DNA of 64,000 nucleotides from Pseudolysinimonas yzui. GTDB taxonomy: Bacteria > Actinomycetota > Actinomycetes > Actinomycetales > Microbacteriaceae. This document shows, piece by piece, positions 1 through 9,037 of this stretch. Location: positions 955,012 through 1,019,011 of the forward strand of contig NZ_BNAI01000001.1 in NCBI RefSeq assembly GCF_014653215.1. Reading direction: 5' to 3'. Position numbers and translations under genes: made by a program. Positions within the stretch are counted from its first letter, which is position 1. Each line of letters begins with the position of its first letter. The notes under the pieces were generated by a model. That model ran no database searches, was not told the origin of the DNA, and saw only the letters and a program-made list of their open reading frames with translations.

Positions 1-2
1 AC

Positions 3-1031
3 AACCCGCCGTTCTTCTCCTCCTCCCCCACGACCCTGCTCGCGCACATCGCGGCCCTCACCGAACGACTCGTCGTGTCGACCTCGACGACGCTCATCAC
101 CACGAACGACCCGGTCAAGATCGCGGAAGACTACGCGATGCTGCAGCACCTCTCCGGCGGCCGGATGGACCTCATGCTCGGCCGCGGCAACACCGCACCC
201 GTCTACCCCTGGTTCGGCCAGGACATCCGCCAGAGCCTGCCGATGGCCCTCGAGAACTACAACCTGTTGCACCGGCTGTGGCGCGAGGACGTCGTCGACT
301 GGGAGGGCAACTTCCGCACTCCCCTGCAGGGCTTCACCTCGACGCCCCGCCCGCTCGACGACGTGCCGCCGTTCGTGTGGCACGGCTCGATCCGCACGCC
401 CGAGATCGCCGAACAGGCTGCCTATTACGGCGACGGGTTCTTCGCGAACAACATCTTCTGGCCGAAGGAGCACTACCTGCGGCTCATCGACTTCTACCGG
501 CAGCGCTTCGAGCACTACGGGCACGGCACCGCGAAGCAGGCGATCGTGGGCCTCGGCGGTCAGGCGTTCATCGCGAAGAAGTCCCAGGATGCCTGGACGG
601 GTTTCCGCCCCTACTTCGACGAGGCTCCGGTGTACGGGCACGGCCCGACGATGGAGCAGTTCGCCGCCGGCACTCCCCTGTCGGTGGGCAGCCCGCAAGA
701 GGTCATCGACAAGACCCTGACCTTCCGGGAGACGTTCGGCGACTACCAGCGGCAGCTCTTCCTCGTCGACCACGCGGGGCTCCCGCTGCCGATGGTGCTC
801 GAGCAGCTCGAACTGCTCGGCGGCGAGGTCGTGCCGGTGCTGCGCCGGGAGCTCGCGGCGAAGCGCGACCCCGAGGTGCCCGACGCCCCGACGCACGCCA
901 GCCTGGTGACCGCGAAGTACGGCGACGCAGCCCCGCGTCAGCCCAAGCCGAACGCGAACCGCGGCGACAACGTGACCGGCGGCTCCCCGTACCAGGACAC
1001 CGAAGACACCGAAGACACCGAGGCCGCCTGA
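3..1031 (+). CDS. LLM-class flavin-dependent oxidoreductase, CE1758-like (5' partial)
   Basis: This is a bacterial luciferase-like (LLM) flavin-dependent monooxygenase. The frame is open to the first base of the window, and the residues before the GTG at 75 (NPPFFSSSPTTLLAHIAALT) are typical family sequence, so the true start lies upstream and 342 residues are visible. The segment EDYAMLQHLSGGRMDLMLGRGN is the usual LLM flavin-site region. The C-terminus carries an acidic DTEDTEDTEAA tail. It ends in a one-base overlap (TGATG) with a MarR regulator, which in turn overlaps a flavin reductase. This matches the known CE1758/CE1759 pairing, in which the reductase presumably supplies reduced FMN. 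The substrate is unknown. Family confidence is high and subfamily assignment is by recollection. Confidence 0.88.
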   Translation, partial: NPPFFSSSPTTLLAHIAALTERLVVSTSTTLITTNDPVKIAEDYAMLQHLSGGRMDLMLGRGNTAPVYPWFGQDIRQSLPMALENYNLLHRLWREDVVDWEGNFRTPLQGFTSTPRPLDDVPPFVWHGSIRTPEIAEQAAYYGDGFFANNIFWPKEHYLRLIDFYRQRFEHYGHGTAKQAIVGLGGQAFIAKKSQDAWTGFRPYFDEAPVYGHGPTMEQFAAGTPLSVGSPQEVIDKTLTFRETFGDYQRQLFLVDHAGLPLPMVLEQLELLGGEVVPVLRRELAAKRDPEVPDAPTHASLVTAKYGDAAPRQPKPNANRGDNVTGGSPYQDTEDTEDTEAA

Positions 1032-1477
1032 TGTCCGGGCGGGCGCGGCTCGCGAACGACGCCTGGGAGTCGCTGCTCACCGTGCACGCGACCTTCATGA
1101 AGTCGTTCGCAGCGGAGCCCATCTGGGCCGAGGTGTCGATGAAGGAGTACGACGTGCTCTACGCCCTCACGAAGGCCGATGGCCCGGTGCGCCTCACCGA
1201 CCTGCACCGGCGCGTGCTGCTGAGTCAGCCGGCGCTCTCGCGGATGGTCGACCGGCTCGTCGAGCGCGGCCTGGTCGAACGGTGCGCGGATGCCGTCGAC
1301 AAGCGCGTCGTGCGGCTCGCGCTGACGGAGGCCGGCCGGGCCTGCCAGCGCGAGGTCGGCCGGGCGCACGCCCGCGACGTGACCGCGGCGATGACCGCCC
1401 GCGTGAGCGACGCGGATCTCGAAGAACTGAAGAGGATCACCCAGGCACTCCTGGGAACGAAGGAGCAGACATCATGA
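1031..1477 (+). CDS. MarR-family transcriptional regulator
   Basis: A 148-residue winged-helix regulator. The central part (residues about 40-100) reads as a MarR fold: a DLHRRVLLSQPALSRMVDRL recognition helix, then VERGLVERCADAVDKRVVRLALTEAG with the characteristic D-x-R wing. Its ATG overlaps the upstream oxidoreductase stop by one base, and its TGA overlaps the downstream reductase ATG by four (ATGA), so the three genes are very probably co-translated. It is likely to control its own operon in response to a small-molecule ligand. The ligand and operator are not visible because the operon promoter is outside the window. Confidence 0.9.
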   Translation: MSGRARLANDAWESLLTVHATFMKSFAAEPIWAEVSMKEYDVLYALTKADGPVRLTDLHRRVLLSQPALSRMVDRLVERGLVERCADAVDKRVVRLALTEAGRACQREVGRAHARDVTAAMTARVSDADLEELKRITQALLGTKEQTS

Positions 1478-2127
1478 GCACCACCCTCGTGGTCGTGAAC
1501 GCCGGAACGGGCGACCCGTCGTCGACCCGGTTGCTCGCCGACCGCACCGCGCAACGCGTCGCGGCTCTGGCGTCGACAGCCGGGCAGACCGTCGACACCC
1601 ACGTCATCGACCTGCGCGAGATCGCGACCGAGGTCACCACCGCGCTCGTCTCGCAGCACATCGGCACGGGTCTGCGGGCCGCGATGGATGCCGTGGCGGG
1701 CGCCGACGGGATCGTCGCGGCGAGCCCCGTCTACGCGGCCGGGCCGAGCGGGCTGTTCACCTCGTTCTTCCAGGTGCTCGAGACCGACTCGCTCATCGGC
1801 ACCCCGGTGATCCTCGCGGCGACGGCGGGTACTGCTCGGCATGCCCTCGTGGCCGACGATCAGATGCGCGGGATGTTCGGCTATCTGCGCGCGATGACGG
1901 TGCCGACGGCGCTCTTCGCGGCCCCCGAGGACTGGGCGGATGCGGCGCTCACCGGCCGGATCGACCGCGCGGCGCTCGAACTCGTCACGCTCATGCGCGC
2001 CGGAGTGGCGACGACGATCCGCGCGGGCAACGCCGCCAAGTACCAGACGCAACTCGGTTCGCCCAACGACCCCGGCATCCAGCTCGACAGCGACCTCATG
2101 CGCCTCGCCGCCGGCGGAGCCGTGTGA
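1474..2127 (+). CDS. NAD(P)H-dependent FMN reductase, CE1759-like partner of the LLM oxidoreductase
   Basis: A 217-residue flavodoxin-fold FMN reductase. The N-terminal strand and loop (LVVVNAGTGDPSSTRLLADR) is the FMN phosphate-binding region, and ADGIVAASPVYAAGPSGLFTSFFQ is the conserved NADPH-dependent FMN reductase segment. The start is fixed by the ATGA overlap with the MarR gene. The likely role is to reduce FMN with NAD(P)H and pass it to the LLM-class oxidoreductase encoded two genes upstream, in the cytoplasm. The longer open frame upstream (from 1282) runs through the MarR gene and is not coding. Confidence 0.87.
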   Translation: MSTTLVVVNAGTGDPSSTRLLADRTAQRVAALASTAGQTVDTHVIDLREIATEVTTALVSQHIGTGLRAAMDAVAGADGIVAASPVYAAGPSGLFTSFFQVLETDSLIGTPVILAATAGTARHALVADDQMRGMFGYLRAMTVPTALFAAPEDWADAALTGRIDRAALELVTLMRAGVATTIRAGNAAKYQTQLGSPNDPGIQLDSDLMRLAAGGAV

Positions 2128-2139
2128 CAGCATGGCCGC

Positions 2140-3069
2140 ATGGCCGACCGCCTCATGCTGCTCGACACGGCGGGCATCTACTTCCGCGCCTTCTACGGGG
2201 TTCCCGACACGGTGACCGCCCCCGATGGCACGGTCGTGAACGCGGCACGGGGAACGCTCGACATCATCGCGCGCCTCGTCTCGCAGTTTCAGCCGACGCA
2301 CCTCATCGCGTGCTGGGACGACGACTGGCGCCCGCAGTGGCGGGTCGACCTCATCCCGTCGTACAAGACCCATCGCGTCGCCGAAGTCGTGGAGCCGGGG
2401 CCTGACGTCGAGCTCGTGCCCGACCCGCTCACCGCGCAGGTGCCGATCATCGCCGAGTCGCTGCGGCTGCTCGACATCCCGATCGTCGGTGCTCCTGAGC
2501 ACGAAGCCGACGATGTCATCGGCACGCTCGCCTCGACCGCGACGATGCCGGTGGATGTGGTCACCGGCGACCGCGACCTGTTCCAGCTCGTCGACGACGC
2601 CGCGGGGGTGCGGGTGATCTACACGGGCCGCGGCATGGCGAACCTGGAGATCCTCGACGGCGCCGCGGTCGAGGCGAAGTACGCGATCACACCCGCGCAG
2701 TACGCGGCGTTCGCGGCGATGCGGGGCGACCCCTCCGACGGGCTCCCGGGCGTCGCGGGCGTCGGCGAGAAGACCGCGGCCGGGCTACTGCGCGAGTTCG
2801 GCGACCTCGACGGCATCGTCGCCGCGGCGGCCGACCCGGCGACCGCGCTGTCGCCGTCGGTGCGCGCGAAACTGTTGGCGGCATCCGACTACCTCGCGGT
2901 CGCTCCGACCGTCGTGAACGTCGTGCGCGACCTCGAGCTGCCACGCGTCGACGCGGAGATCCGGCCGCTCACCGCGGGTCAGGTCGAGGCGGCGTCGGCA
3001 TTCGCGGAACGGTGGGGCCTCGACTCGGCGATGACGCGCATCCTCTCGGCCCTTCCGACCGCCCCATAG
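2140..3069 (+). CDS. 5'-3' exonuclease (PolA N-terminal-domain family)
   Basis: A 309-residue stand-alone 5'-3' exonuclease/flap nuclease, homologous to the N-terminal domain of DNA polymerase I. Metal-binding acidic residues are visible in LLDTAGIYFRAFYG, in EHEADDVIGTLA and in VVTGDRDLFQLV, followed by the helix-hairpin-helix region DPSDGLPGVAGVGEKTAAGLL. There is no polymerase domain. It starts 12 bases after the FMN reductase stop, and another ATG at 2132 is out of frame. The expected role is removal of 5' flaps or RNA primers during repair and replication. A full-length polA is not in the window. Confidence 0.92.
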   Translation: MADRLMLLDTAGIYFRAFYGVPDTVTAPDGTVVNAARGTLDIIARLVSQFQPTHLIACWDDDWRPQWRVDLIPSYKTHRVAEVVEPGPDVELVPDPLTAQVPIIAESLRLLDIPIVGAPEHEADDVIGTLASTATMPVDVVTGDRDLFQLVDDAAGVRVIYTGRGMANLEILDGAAVEAKYAITPAQYAAFAAMRGDPSDGLPGVAGVGEKTAAGLLREFGDLDGIVAAAADPATALSPSVRAKLLAASDYLAVAPTVVNVVRDLELPRVDAEIRPLTAGQVEAASAFAERWGLDSAMTRILSALPTAP

Positions 3070-3076
3070 GCGCCGG

Positions 3077-3649
3077 TCAGCCGGCCAGCGGGGCCGCCTT
3101 GGCTTCGCGGAACGCGCCACGGAGCACCGTGAAACAGCCGATCGCGCCGAAGATCAGCGTCATCACCGCATCGCCGGCCAGCGCGCCGGCGACCTCGGGC
3201 GAGCTGAACGCGCGCCACAGGATGCTGCTGAGCTCCGGCGAGGTCAGCACCTCGGGCACCGAGACGTGGTTCACCCGGGCGATCTCACCGGCCAGGGTGA
3301 AGACCTCGGCGGCGAGGAAGGCGAGCACGAGGGTGGCGACCGTGACGAGGGCCACGACGACCGCTCCGCGCATCGACACCCGACCGCCCGAACCGAGTCG
3401 GTAGAGGAAGAACGCGGCGAACGCGACCCCGAAGCCCACGATCGAGGCGATGAAGCCCAGGTTCCAGATGAGCACGAAGACGAGGATGCCGGCGGGCACG
3501 ACGAGCAGCGACAGCAGCAGTCCGCGCACGAGGTTCTCGGGCGGGAGCTGCGGCGTCGGTTCCGACGGCGGCGTCACGACAGCGTCGGCGACCGACTCGG
3601 TCGGATCGTTGCCTGCGGACGGTTCGTGAGCTGAGGTTTCCCCGGACAT
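3077..3649 (-). CDS. hypothetical four-helix membrane protein
   Basis: A 190-residue protein I do not recognise by name. A Pro/Glu/Thr-rich, probably cytoplasmic N-terminus of about 40 residues is followed by hydrophobic segments near residues 42-62, 65-85, 95-118 and 160-180. It is a single gene, convergent with the exonuclease (7-base gap). Its ATG lies six bases after a TAGACT -10-like hexamer (minus strand, 3656-3661), suggesting a leaderless transcript. No catalytic motif is visible. Similar small membrane proteins are common in Microbacteriaceae. Confidence 0.75.
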   Translation of the reverse strand: MSGETSAHEPSAGNDPTESVADAVVTPPSEPTPQLPPENLVRGLLLSLLVVPAGILVFVLIWNLGFIASIVGFGVAFAAFFLYRLGSGGRVSMRGAVVVALVTVATLVLAFLAAEVFTLAGEIARVNHVSVPEVLTSPELSSILWRAFSSPEVAGALAGDAVMTLIFGAIGCFTVLRGAFREAKAAPLAG

Positions 3650-3668
3650 GGCGAGAGTCTAGGGGTCG

Positions 3669-4796
3669 TCAGCCACCGCTGATGACCGCCACCGTGTCGA
3701 AGGCGATCTGCAACTCCTCGTTGGTCGGCACCACCAGGACGGCGACCGGACTCCCGTCGGGCGAGATGAACCGGGGCGCCGACGACGGCGCGGCGTTGAG
3801 CCCGGCGTCGACCACGATGCCGAGGAAGCCGAGGCGCTCCACTGCCCGCGCACGCACGAGAGCGCTGTTCTCCCCCACCCCCGCCGTGAAGACGAGCGCG
3901 TCGATGCCGCCGAGGTCGGCCGCGTAGGCCGCGATGTAGCGCTGCACCCGGTGCACGTACACCTCGAAGGCGAGCGCCGCGGCCTCGTCACCGCTGTCGA
4001 TCGCGCGGATCAGGTCGCGCATGTCGCTGTGGCCCCCGAGGCCTTTCAGCCCGCTCGAACGGTTGAGCATGTCGTCGAGCGCGGTGGCGTCGAATCCGCC
4101 GACGCGCTGCAGGTGCACGAGCACCGCCGGATCGAGATCGCCCGAGCGCGTGCCCATGACGAGACCCTCGAGCGGCGTCATCCCCATCGACGTGTTGATG
4201 CTGCGCCCGCCCGCGACGGCCGCGGCGGATGCTCCGTTGCCGAGATGCAGCACCACCTGACGGAGCTGCTCGAGCGGGCGACCGAGCAGTTCGGCGGCGC
4301 GACGGGTGACGTACCGGTACGAGGTGCCGTGGAATCCGTACCGCCTCACCTGGTACCGCGCCGCGACCGCCGCATCGATCGCGTAGGTGTAGGCCTCGGG
4401 CGGGAGGGTGGCGTGGAACGCCGTGTCGAAGACGGCGACCTGCGGCACGAACGGCAGGGCGGCCCGCGCCGCCCGGATGCCGAGCAGCCCCGGCGGATTG
4501 TGCAGCGGCGCGAGCACGGCGAGCCGCTCGATCTCGGCCTCGACCGCGTCGTCGATGACGGTGGCCTGCACGAAGACGGTGCCGCCGTGCACGATCCGGT
4601 GGCCGACCGCGTCGATGCTCTCGACGTCGAGGCCCTCGAGCGCGTCGGTGAGGGCGGCGGCGTGGTCGGGCACCGGCGAGCCGGGCACCCCGATGCGCTC
4701 CACGAGTCCGGCCACGACCCGGACGCCCGATTCGGCGTCGAGCACCTCGTACTTGAGGGAGGACGAGCCCGCGTTGACGACCAGAACGCGCGTCAC
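3669..4796 (-). CDS. ackA: acetate kinase
   Basis: Acetate kinase, interconverting acetate plus ATP with acetyl phosphate plus ADP. All family motifs are present: the N-terminal VLVVNAGSSSLKYEV, GHRIVHGG, VFDTAFHATLP, YGFHGTSYRYV, the phosphate-binding HLGNGAS and NTSMGMTPLEGLVMGTRSGDLDP. It is 375 residues, slightly shorter than the usual ~400. The GTG start at 4796 is chosen because it begins the first motif and overlaps the pta stop (GTGA), implying translational coupling. The open frame continues far upstream through pta but that part is not coding. It forms the acetate overflow/assimilation operon with pta. Confidence 0.97.
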   Translation of the reverse strand: MTRVLVVNAGSSSLKYEVLDAESGVRVVAGLVERIGVPGSPVPDHAAALTDALEGLDVESIDAVGHRIVHGGTVFVQATVIDDAVEAEIERLAVLAPLHNPPGLLGIRAARAALPFVPQVAVFDTAFHATLPPEAYTYAIDAAVAARYQVRRYGFHGTSYRYVTRRAAELLGRPLEQLRQVVLHLGNGASAAAVAGGRSINTSMGMTPLEGLVMGTRSGDLDPAVLVHLQRVGGFDATALDDMLNRSSGLKGLGGHSDMRDLIRAIDSGDEAAALAFEVYVHRVQRYIAAYAADLGGIDALVFTAGVGENSALVRARAVERLGFLGIVVDAGLNAAPSSAPRFISPDGSPVAVLVVPTNEELQIAFDTVAVISGG

Positions 4797-6877
4797 GACG
4801 CGTCCTGGGCCTGGATCGCCGTGATCGCGATCGTGTTGACGATGTCGCGCACGAGCGCGCCGCGCGACAGGTCGTTGATCGGCTTGGCGAGGCCCTGCAG
4901 CACGGGGCCGATCGCCACCGCGCCGGCCGAACGTTGCACGGCCTTGTAGGTGTTGTTGCCGGTGTTGAGGTCGGGGAAGACGAACACCGTCGCCCGCCCG
5001 GCCACGTCGGACTCGGGCATCTTCGACGCCGCCACCGTCGGGTCGGCCGCCGCGTCGTACTGGATCGGCCCGACGACCGGCAGCTCGGGGGCGCGCTGCC
5101 GCACCAGCTCCGTCGCAGCCCGCACCCGGTCGACGTCGGCACCGGATCCCGACTCCCCGGTCGAGTAGCTGAGCATCGCGACCCGCGGCTCGATTCCGAA
5201 CTGCCGTGCCGTCGCCGCCGACGAGATGGCGATGTCGGCCAGCTGCTCGACGGTCGGCTCGGGGATGACGGCGCAGTCGCCGTAGACGAGAACGCGATCG
5301 GCGAGTGCCATGAAGAACACGCTCGAGACGACCGAGACGCCGGGCGAGGTCTTCACGATCTCGAAGCCGGGCCGGATGGTGTGCGCCGTCGTGTGGCGTG
5401 CACCCGAGACCATCCCGTCGGCGAGTCCCAGGTGCACCATGAGGGTTCCGAAGTACGACACGTCGGTCACGGTGTCGGCGGCAGCTTGGCGGGAGATCCC
5501 CTTGTGTTTGCGCGCTTCGGCGTACACGTCGGTGAACCGCTCGTGCAGTTCGGGATCGGTGGTCGCGATCACCCGGGCCGCGTCGAGGTCGACCCCGAGC
5601 TGCCCGGCACGCTGGCGCACCGTGGTCTCGTCGCCGAGGATCGTGATGTCGGCGATCCCGCGCTGCAGCACGATCCCCGCGGCCTGCAGGATGCGGTCGT
5701 CGTCGCCTTCGGGCAACACGATGTGCTGGCGCTTCGCGCGGGCACGTTCGATCAGCAGATGCTCGAACCGCAACGGGGTCATCACCGGCGACGACGGCAG
5801 GCTCAGCCTCCGCACCAGATCGGCCCCGTCGACGTGGCGCTCGAACAGCGCCAGCGCTGCGGCGTACTTCTGCGGGCTGTCGGCGGCGAGTCGGCTGCGG
5901 GCGTGGGTGATGAGCACCGCGGTGTCGAAGGTGCCGAGCCGGTTCGTCGCGATCGGCAGCGTCGACCCGAGGGTGTCGAGCAGTTTCTGCACGGCGGGGG
6001 CGACCGGGAACCCGCCGTTGAGCACGATGCCGCTGAGCGTCGGGAAGCCCGGCGAGAGGTGGGCCATGAGCGCTCCGAGCACGATCTCGGAACGGTCGGC
6101 GGGCACGACGACGATCGCATCTTCGGTCAGCCGGGGCAGCACGTTCTCGAGCGACATCGCCGCGACGACCGTGTCGCGCACCGGCCGATCGAGTCCGGCG
6201 GGATCTCCGGAGGCCAGGGTCGCCTCGGCGGCGGCGAACACGTGGCGCAGCAGCGGGGCCGTCAGCTCGGCGTCTTCGGGGATCGCCCACACCGGCACCT
6301 GCGGGTGTTCCGCGGTGATGGCTTTCTGGATCGCGTCGAGCGACGACGGCTCCGCCCGGTTCACGATCACCGCGAGCACGGAGGCGTGCTCCACCTGCAA
6401 CTCGTCGATCGAGACCCGGGCCAGCCCCGCGAGAGCCGCCGGCGAGCGGAAGGTGTCGTCTTCGCTGCGCCCGCCCAGCACCAGCACGACCGGAGCGGCC
6501 AGATTCGCCGCGATGCGGGCATTGGTCGCCAGTTCGGTCGGCGACCCGACATCCGTGTAGTCGGAACCGAGGATGATCACCGCGTCGCACGCTTCCTCCA
6601 TCGTGCTGAAGCGGTCGACGATCTGCGAGAGCGCCGCGTCCGGATTCTCATGCAGCTCGGGGTAGGTCGTGCCGACGCACTCCTCATAGGCGAGCTGCGC
6701 GCTCGCGTGCTCCCGCAGCATCTCGAGCACGTAATCCCGATCCGGCCCCGATCGCGAGATCGGCCGGAACACCCCCACCCGCGCCACCGAACCCTTGAGG
6801 GTTTCGAGCAGCCCCACGGCGACCGTCGACTTGCCCGTGCCGCCCTCGGCCGAGGTCACATAGATCCGGGTCGCCAC
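4793..6877 (-). CDS. pta: phosphate acetyltransferase, long form
   Basis: Converts acetyl-CoA and phosphate to acetyl phosphate and CoA, feeding ackA. At 694 residues it is the long three-domain form. An N-terminal BioD-like P-loop domain (SAEGGTGKST, residues 9-18) is followed by a DRTGG-type middle domain (about 210-330). The C-terminal catalytic PTA domain (about 365-690) contains VLPEGDDDRILQA, TIRPGFEIVK, FPDLNTGNN and IGPVLQGLAKPINDLSRG. The GTG start follows a TAGCGT -10-like hexamer (6884-6889) by six bases, suggesting leaderless transcription. It overlaps ackA by GTGA. Confidence 0.97.
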   Translation of the reverse strand: MATRIYVTSAEGGTGKSTVAVGLLETLKGSVARVGVFRPISRSGPDRDYVLEMLREHASAQLAYEECVGTTYPELHENPDAALSQIVDRFSTMEEACDAVIILGSDYTDVGSPTELATNARIAANLAAPVVLVLGGRSEDDTFRSPAALAGLARVSIDELQVEHASVLAVIVNRAEPSSLDAIQKAITAEHPQVPVWAIPEDAELTAPLLRHVFAAAEATLASGDPAGLDRPVRDTVVAAMSLENVLPRLTEDAIVVVPADRSEIVLGALMAHLSPGFPTLSGIVLNGGFPVAPAVQKLLDTLGSTLPIATNRLGTFDTAVLITHARSRLAADSPQKYAAALALFERHVDGADLVRRLSLPSSPVMTPLRFEHLLIERARAKRQHIVLPEGDDDRILQAAGIVLQRGIADITILGDETTVRQRAGQLGVDLDAARVIATTDPELHERFTDVYAEARKHKGISRQAAADTVTDVSYFGTLMVHLGLADGMVSGARHTTAHTIRPGFEIVKTSPGVSVVSSVFFMALADRVLVYGDCAVIPEPTVEQLADIAISSAATARQFGIEPRVAMLSYSTGESGSGADVDRVRAATELVRQRAPELPVVGPIQYDAAADPTVAASKMPESDVAGRATVFVFPDLNTGNNTYKAVQRSAGAVAIGPVLQGLAKPINDLSRGALVRDIVNTIAITAIQAQDAS

Positions 6878-6922
6878 GGCACCACGCTACGGGAAGACCG
6901 AGCCGACCTCACCAGGCCGACC

Positions 6923-7705
6923 TCACCAGGTGGAGTCGCCGCGGATGACGACGTCGGAGCCGCCGTCGATGAAGATGACCTGCCCGCAGAGGTGCGCGTT
7001 CTCTTCGCTGGTGAGCCAGGCGAGGAGGTAGCCGACGTCGCGAGGCTGGAAGATGCCGCCCAGCGGCATCGGTACCATCTGCAGAATCGCCTCCCTGGCC
7101 TCTTCGCTGCCCGTGTACGCCGCGGTCATCGGGGTCTCGACGACGCCGGGGGCGACCGCGTTGAGCGGGATCCCAGCACCCGCCCACTCGGCGGTCGCCG
7201 CATTGCGGCGGATCCACCGCGAGACCGCGCGCTTCGTGGTGCCGTAGATGAGATTCGCCGCGTCACCGCCTGCCGCCTCGAGTTCGGCCCCGCGCTTCAT
7301 CGCGGCGACCTCGTCGCCGGCGAGCAGAGCGTCGAGCAGGCCGTCGTCGGGTGGGAAGAGCGACGCCATCGACACCGTGGCGACGGCGCGCGGAGCCTCG
7401 GACCCGGCGAGCAGCGGCCGCAGCCCGGTGAGGGTCGCGACGGCCCCGAAGTAGTTGACCGCGACCGTGGTCGCCGTCGGCGTCGCGAGACCGGCGTTGG
7501 CGATGATCGCATCGATGCGGCCGCCCGAGAGTTCACTGACCCGGGTGACCATCTGCTCTCGGCCCTCGGCCGTCGAGAGGTCGACATTCACGTCGGCGTC
7601 GTGGAGGTCCACTCCGATGACGCGGTGGCCGCGCTCGACGAGGAGGGCGGAGGTCGCGAGGCCGATGCCGCTCGCGGCACCGGTGATGACGGTGATCCTG
7701 GTCAT
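6923..7705 (-). CDS. SDR-family NAD(P)-dependent oxidoreductase
   Basis: A 260-residue classical short-chain dehydrogenase/reductase. The cofactor loop TGAASGIGLA sits near residues 8-17, the NAG motif at IIANAGL, and the active-site pair in YGTTKRAVSRW (Tyr and Lys, about residues 164-168). PGVVETPM follows, then a C-terminal CGQVIFIDGGSDV segment. An insertion rich in Ala/Glu around residues 120-150 separates the catalytic Ser region from the Tyr. The substrate cannot be predicted from the sequence. It lies between pta and rlmN, all on the minus strand, without overlap and probably independently expressed. Confidence 0.9.
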   Translation of the reverse strand: MTRITVITGAASGIGLATSALLVERGHRVIGVDLHDADVNVDLSTAEGREQMVTRVSELSGGRIDAIIANAGLATPTATTVAVNYFGAVATLTGLRPLLAGSEAPRAVATVSMASLFPPDDGLLDALLAGDEVAAMKRGAELEAAGGDAANLIYGTTKRAVSRWIRRNAATAEWAGAGIPLNAVAPGVVETPMTAAYTGSEEAREAILQMVPMPLGGIFQPRDVGYLLAWLTSEENAHLCGQVIFIDGGSDVVIRGDSTW

Positions 7706-7760
7706 GCCCCCAGTGTCACGGTGCCCGCTCCGGGGCGGAGGGGTCGAAGGTCCCGTGGCC

Positions 7761-8972
7761 TCAGGCGGTCTCGTCGGCAGCCGCGAGCTGGCCGCACGCG
7801 CCGTCGATCTCCTTGCCGCGGGTGTCGCGCAGGGTCGTCGGGATGCCCATCGCCTCGAGCCGGCGCACGAACTCCCACTGCACGTCGGGCTCGCTCGCCG
7901 TCCAGATCGATCCCGGCGTCGGGTTCAGCGGGATGGGATTGACGTGCACCCAGCCGCGCCCTCGGGCGTTGAGCTTCTCGCCGAGGAGGTCGGCGCGCCA
8001 GCCATGGTCGTTCATGTCCTTGATGAGCGCATACTCGATCGACACCCGCCGTTTTGTGGCGTCGAAGTAGGCCCGCGCGGCGTCGAGCACCTCGTCGACC
8101 TTCCACCGCGAGTTGACCGGGATCAGTTCGTCGCGCAGTTCGTCGTCGGGGGCGTGCAGCGACAGCGCGAACGTCACCGGGATGCCTTCGGCCGCGAGTT
8201 TTCCGATCGCCGGAGCCAGGCCGACCGTCGACACGGTGATGCCGCGGGCGCTCATCCCGAGCCCGTCCGGGGCGGGGGCGACCATCGTGCGGATCGCGCG
8301 CAGCACCCGCGCGTAATTGGCGAGCGGCTCCCCCATGCCCATGAAGACGATGTTGCTGACCCGTTCCATCGAGTGGTCGGTCTTCTTCTTGCCGCCCAGC
8401 TGGCCGTCGGCGATGACCCGGTTGGCCCGCACGATCTGGTCGACGATCTCGGCCGTCGAGAGGTTGCGGGTCAGCCCCGCCTGTCCGGTCGCGCAGAACG
8501 GGCAGTTCATGCCGCACCCGGCCTGCGACGAGATGCACAGCGTGATGCGTCCCGGATAGCGCATGAGCACCGACTCGACGAGGGCGCCGTCGTGCAGCTT
8601 CCAGAGGAACTTGATCGTGTCGCCCTTGTCGGTCTCGAGTCGCCGCAACTCGGTGAGCAACGGCGGCAAGAGCCCCGCGACGAGCTCTGCGCGACCAGCG
8701 GCGGGCAGATCCGTCATCTCGGCGGGGTCGGAGGTCGAGTGCGTGAAGTAGTGCGTCGCGATCTGCTTGGCCCGGAAGGCCGGCATCCCCAGCTCGGTGA
8801 TCTTCGCCGCCCGCTCGTCGGCGGTGAAGTCGGCGAGATGCTCGGGCGGCTTGCCGCGCTTCGGGCTGGCGAACTGCAGCAGCGGGCGACCGTCGGTGTC
8901 GAGCTTCTGCTTCCAGCCCTCGGTTTTCGGGCGCACCTGGCGGATCTCGCCCTGCACCGCGTCGGAAGCCAT
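7761..8972 (-). CDS. rlmN: dual-specificity 23S rRNA (adenine2503-C2)-/tRNA methyltransferase RlmN
   Basis: A radical-SAM methyltransferase that makes 2-methyladenosine at A2503 of 23S rRNA and at position 37 of some tRNAs. The [4Fe-4S] motif [14 protein letters not shown] is present, as are [19 protein letters not shown] and the C-terminal CGQLA segment carrying the second catalytic Cys. The ATG at 8972 gives 403 residues. It is preferred over the GTG at 9041, which overlaps the lacI-type gene, because a TACCCT -10-like hexamer (8980-8985) lies seven bases upstream and would give a leaderless mRNA. Family identity is near certain; the start is moderately sure. Confidence 0.95.
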   Translation of the reverse strand: MASDAVQGEIRQVRPKTEGWKQKLDTDGRPLLQFASPKRGKPPEHLADFTADERAAKITELGMPAFRAKQIATHYFTHSTSDPAEMTDLPAAGRAELVAGLLPPLLTELRRLETDKGDTIKFLWKLHDGALVESVLMRYPGRITLCISSQAGCGMNCPFCATGQAGLTRNLSTAEIVDQIVRANRVIADGQLGGKKKTDHSMERVSNIVFMGMGEPLANYARVLRAIRTMVAPAPDGLGMSARGITVSTVGLAPAIGKLAAEGIPVTFALSLHAPDDELRDELIPVNSRWKVDEVLDAARAYFDATKRRVSIEYALIKDMNDHGWRADLLGEKLNARGRGWVHVNPIPLNPTPGSIWTASEPDVQWEFVRRLEAMGIPTTLRDTRGKEIDGACGQLAAADETA

Positions 8973-9037
8973 GGGCTCCAGGGTACGGGGCGTCAGCTGT
9001 GACTGATCGCCGGGCGAACTCTCACGCCCGGCTGCGT

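Noticed and set aside
4934-7942. Plus-strand open frame of about 1000 codons
   Set aside because: It lies antisense to pta and the SDR gene, has His/Arg/Gly/Asp-rich composition typical of GC-rich shadow frames and shows no domain.
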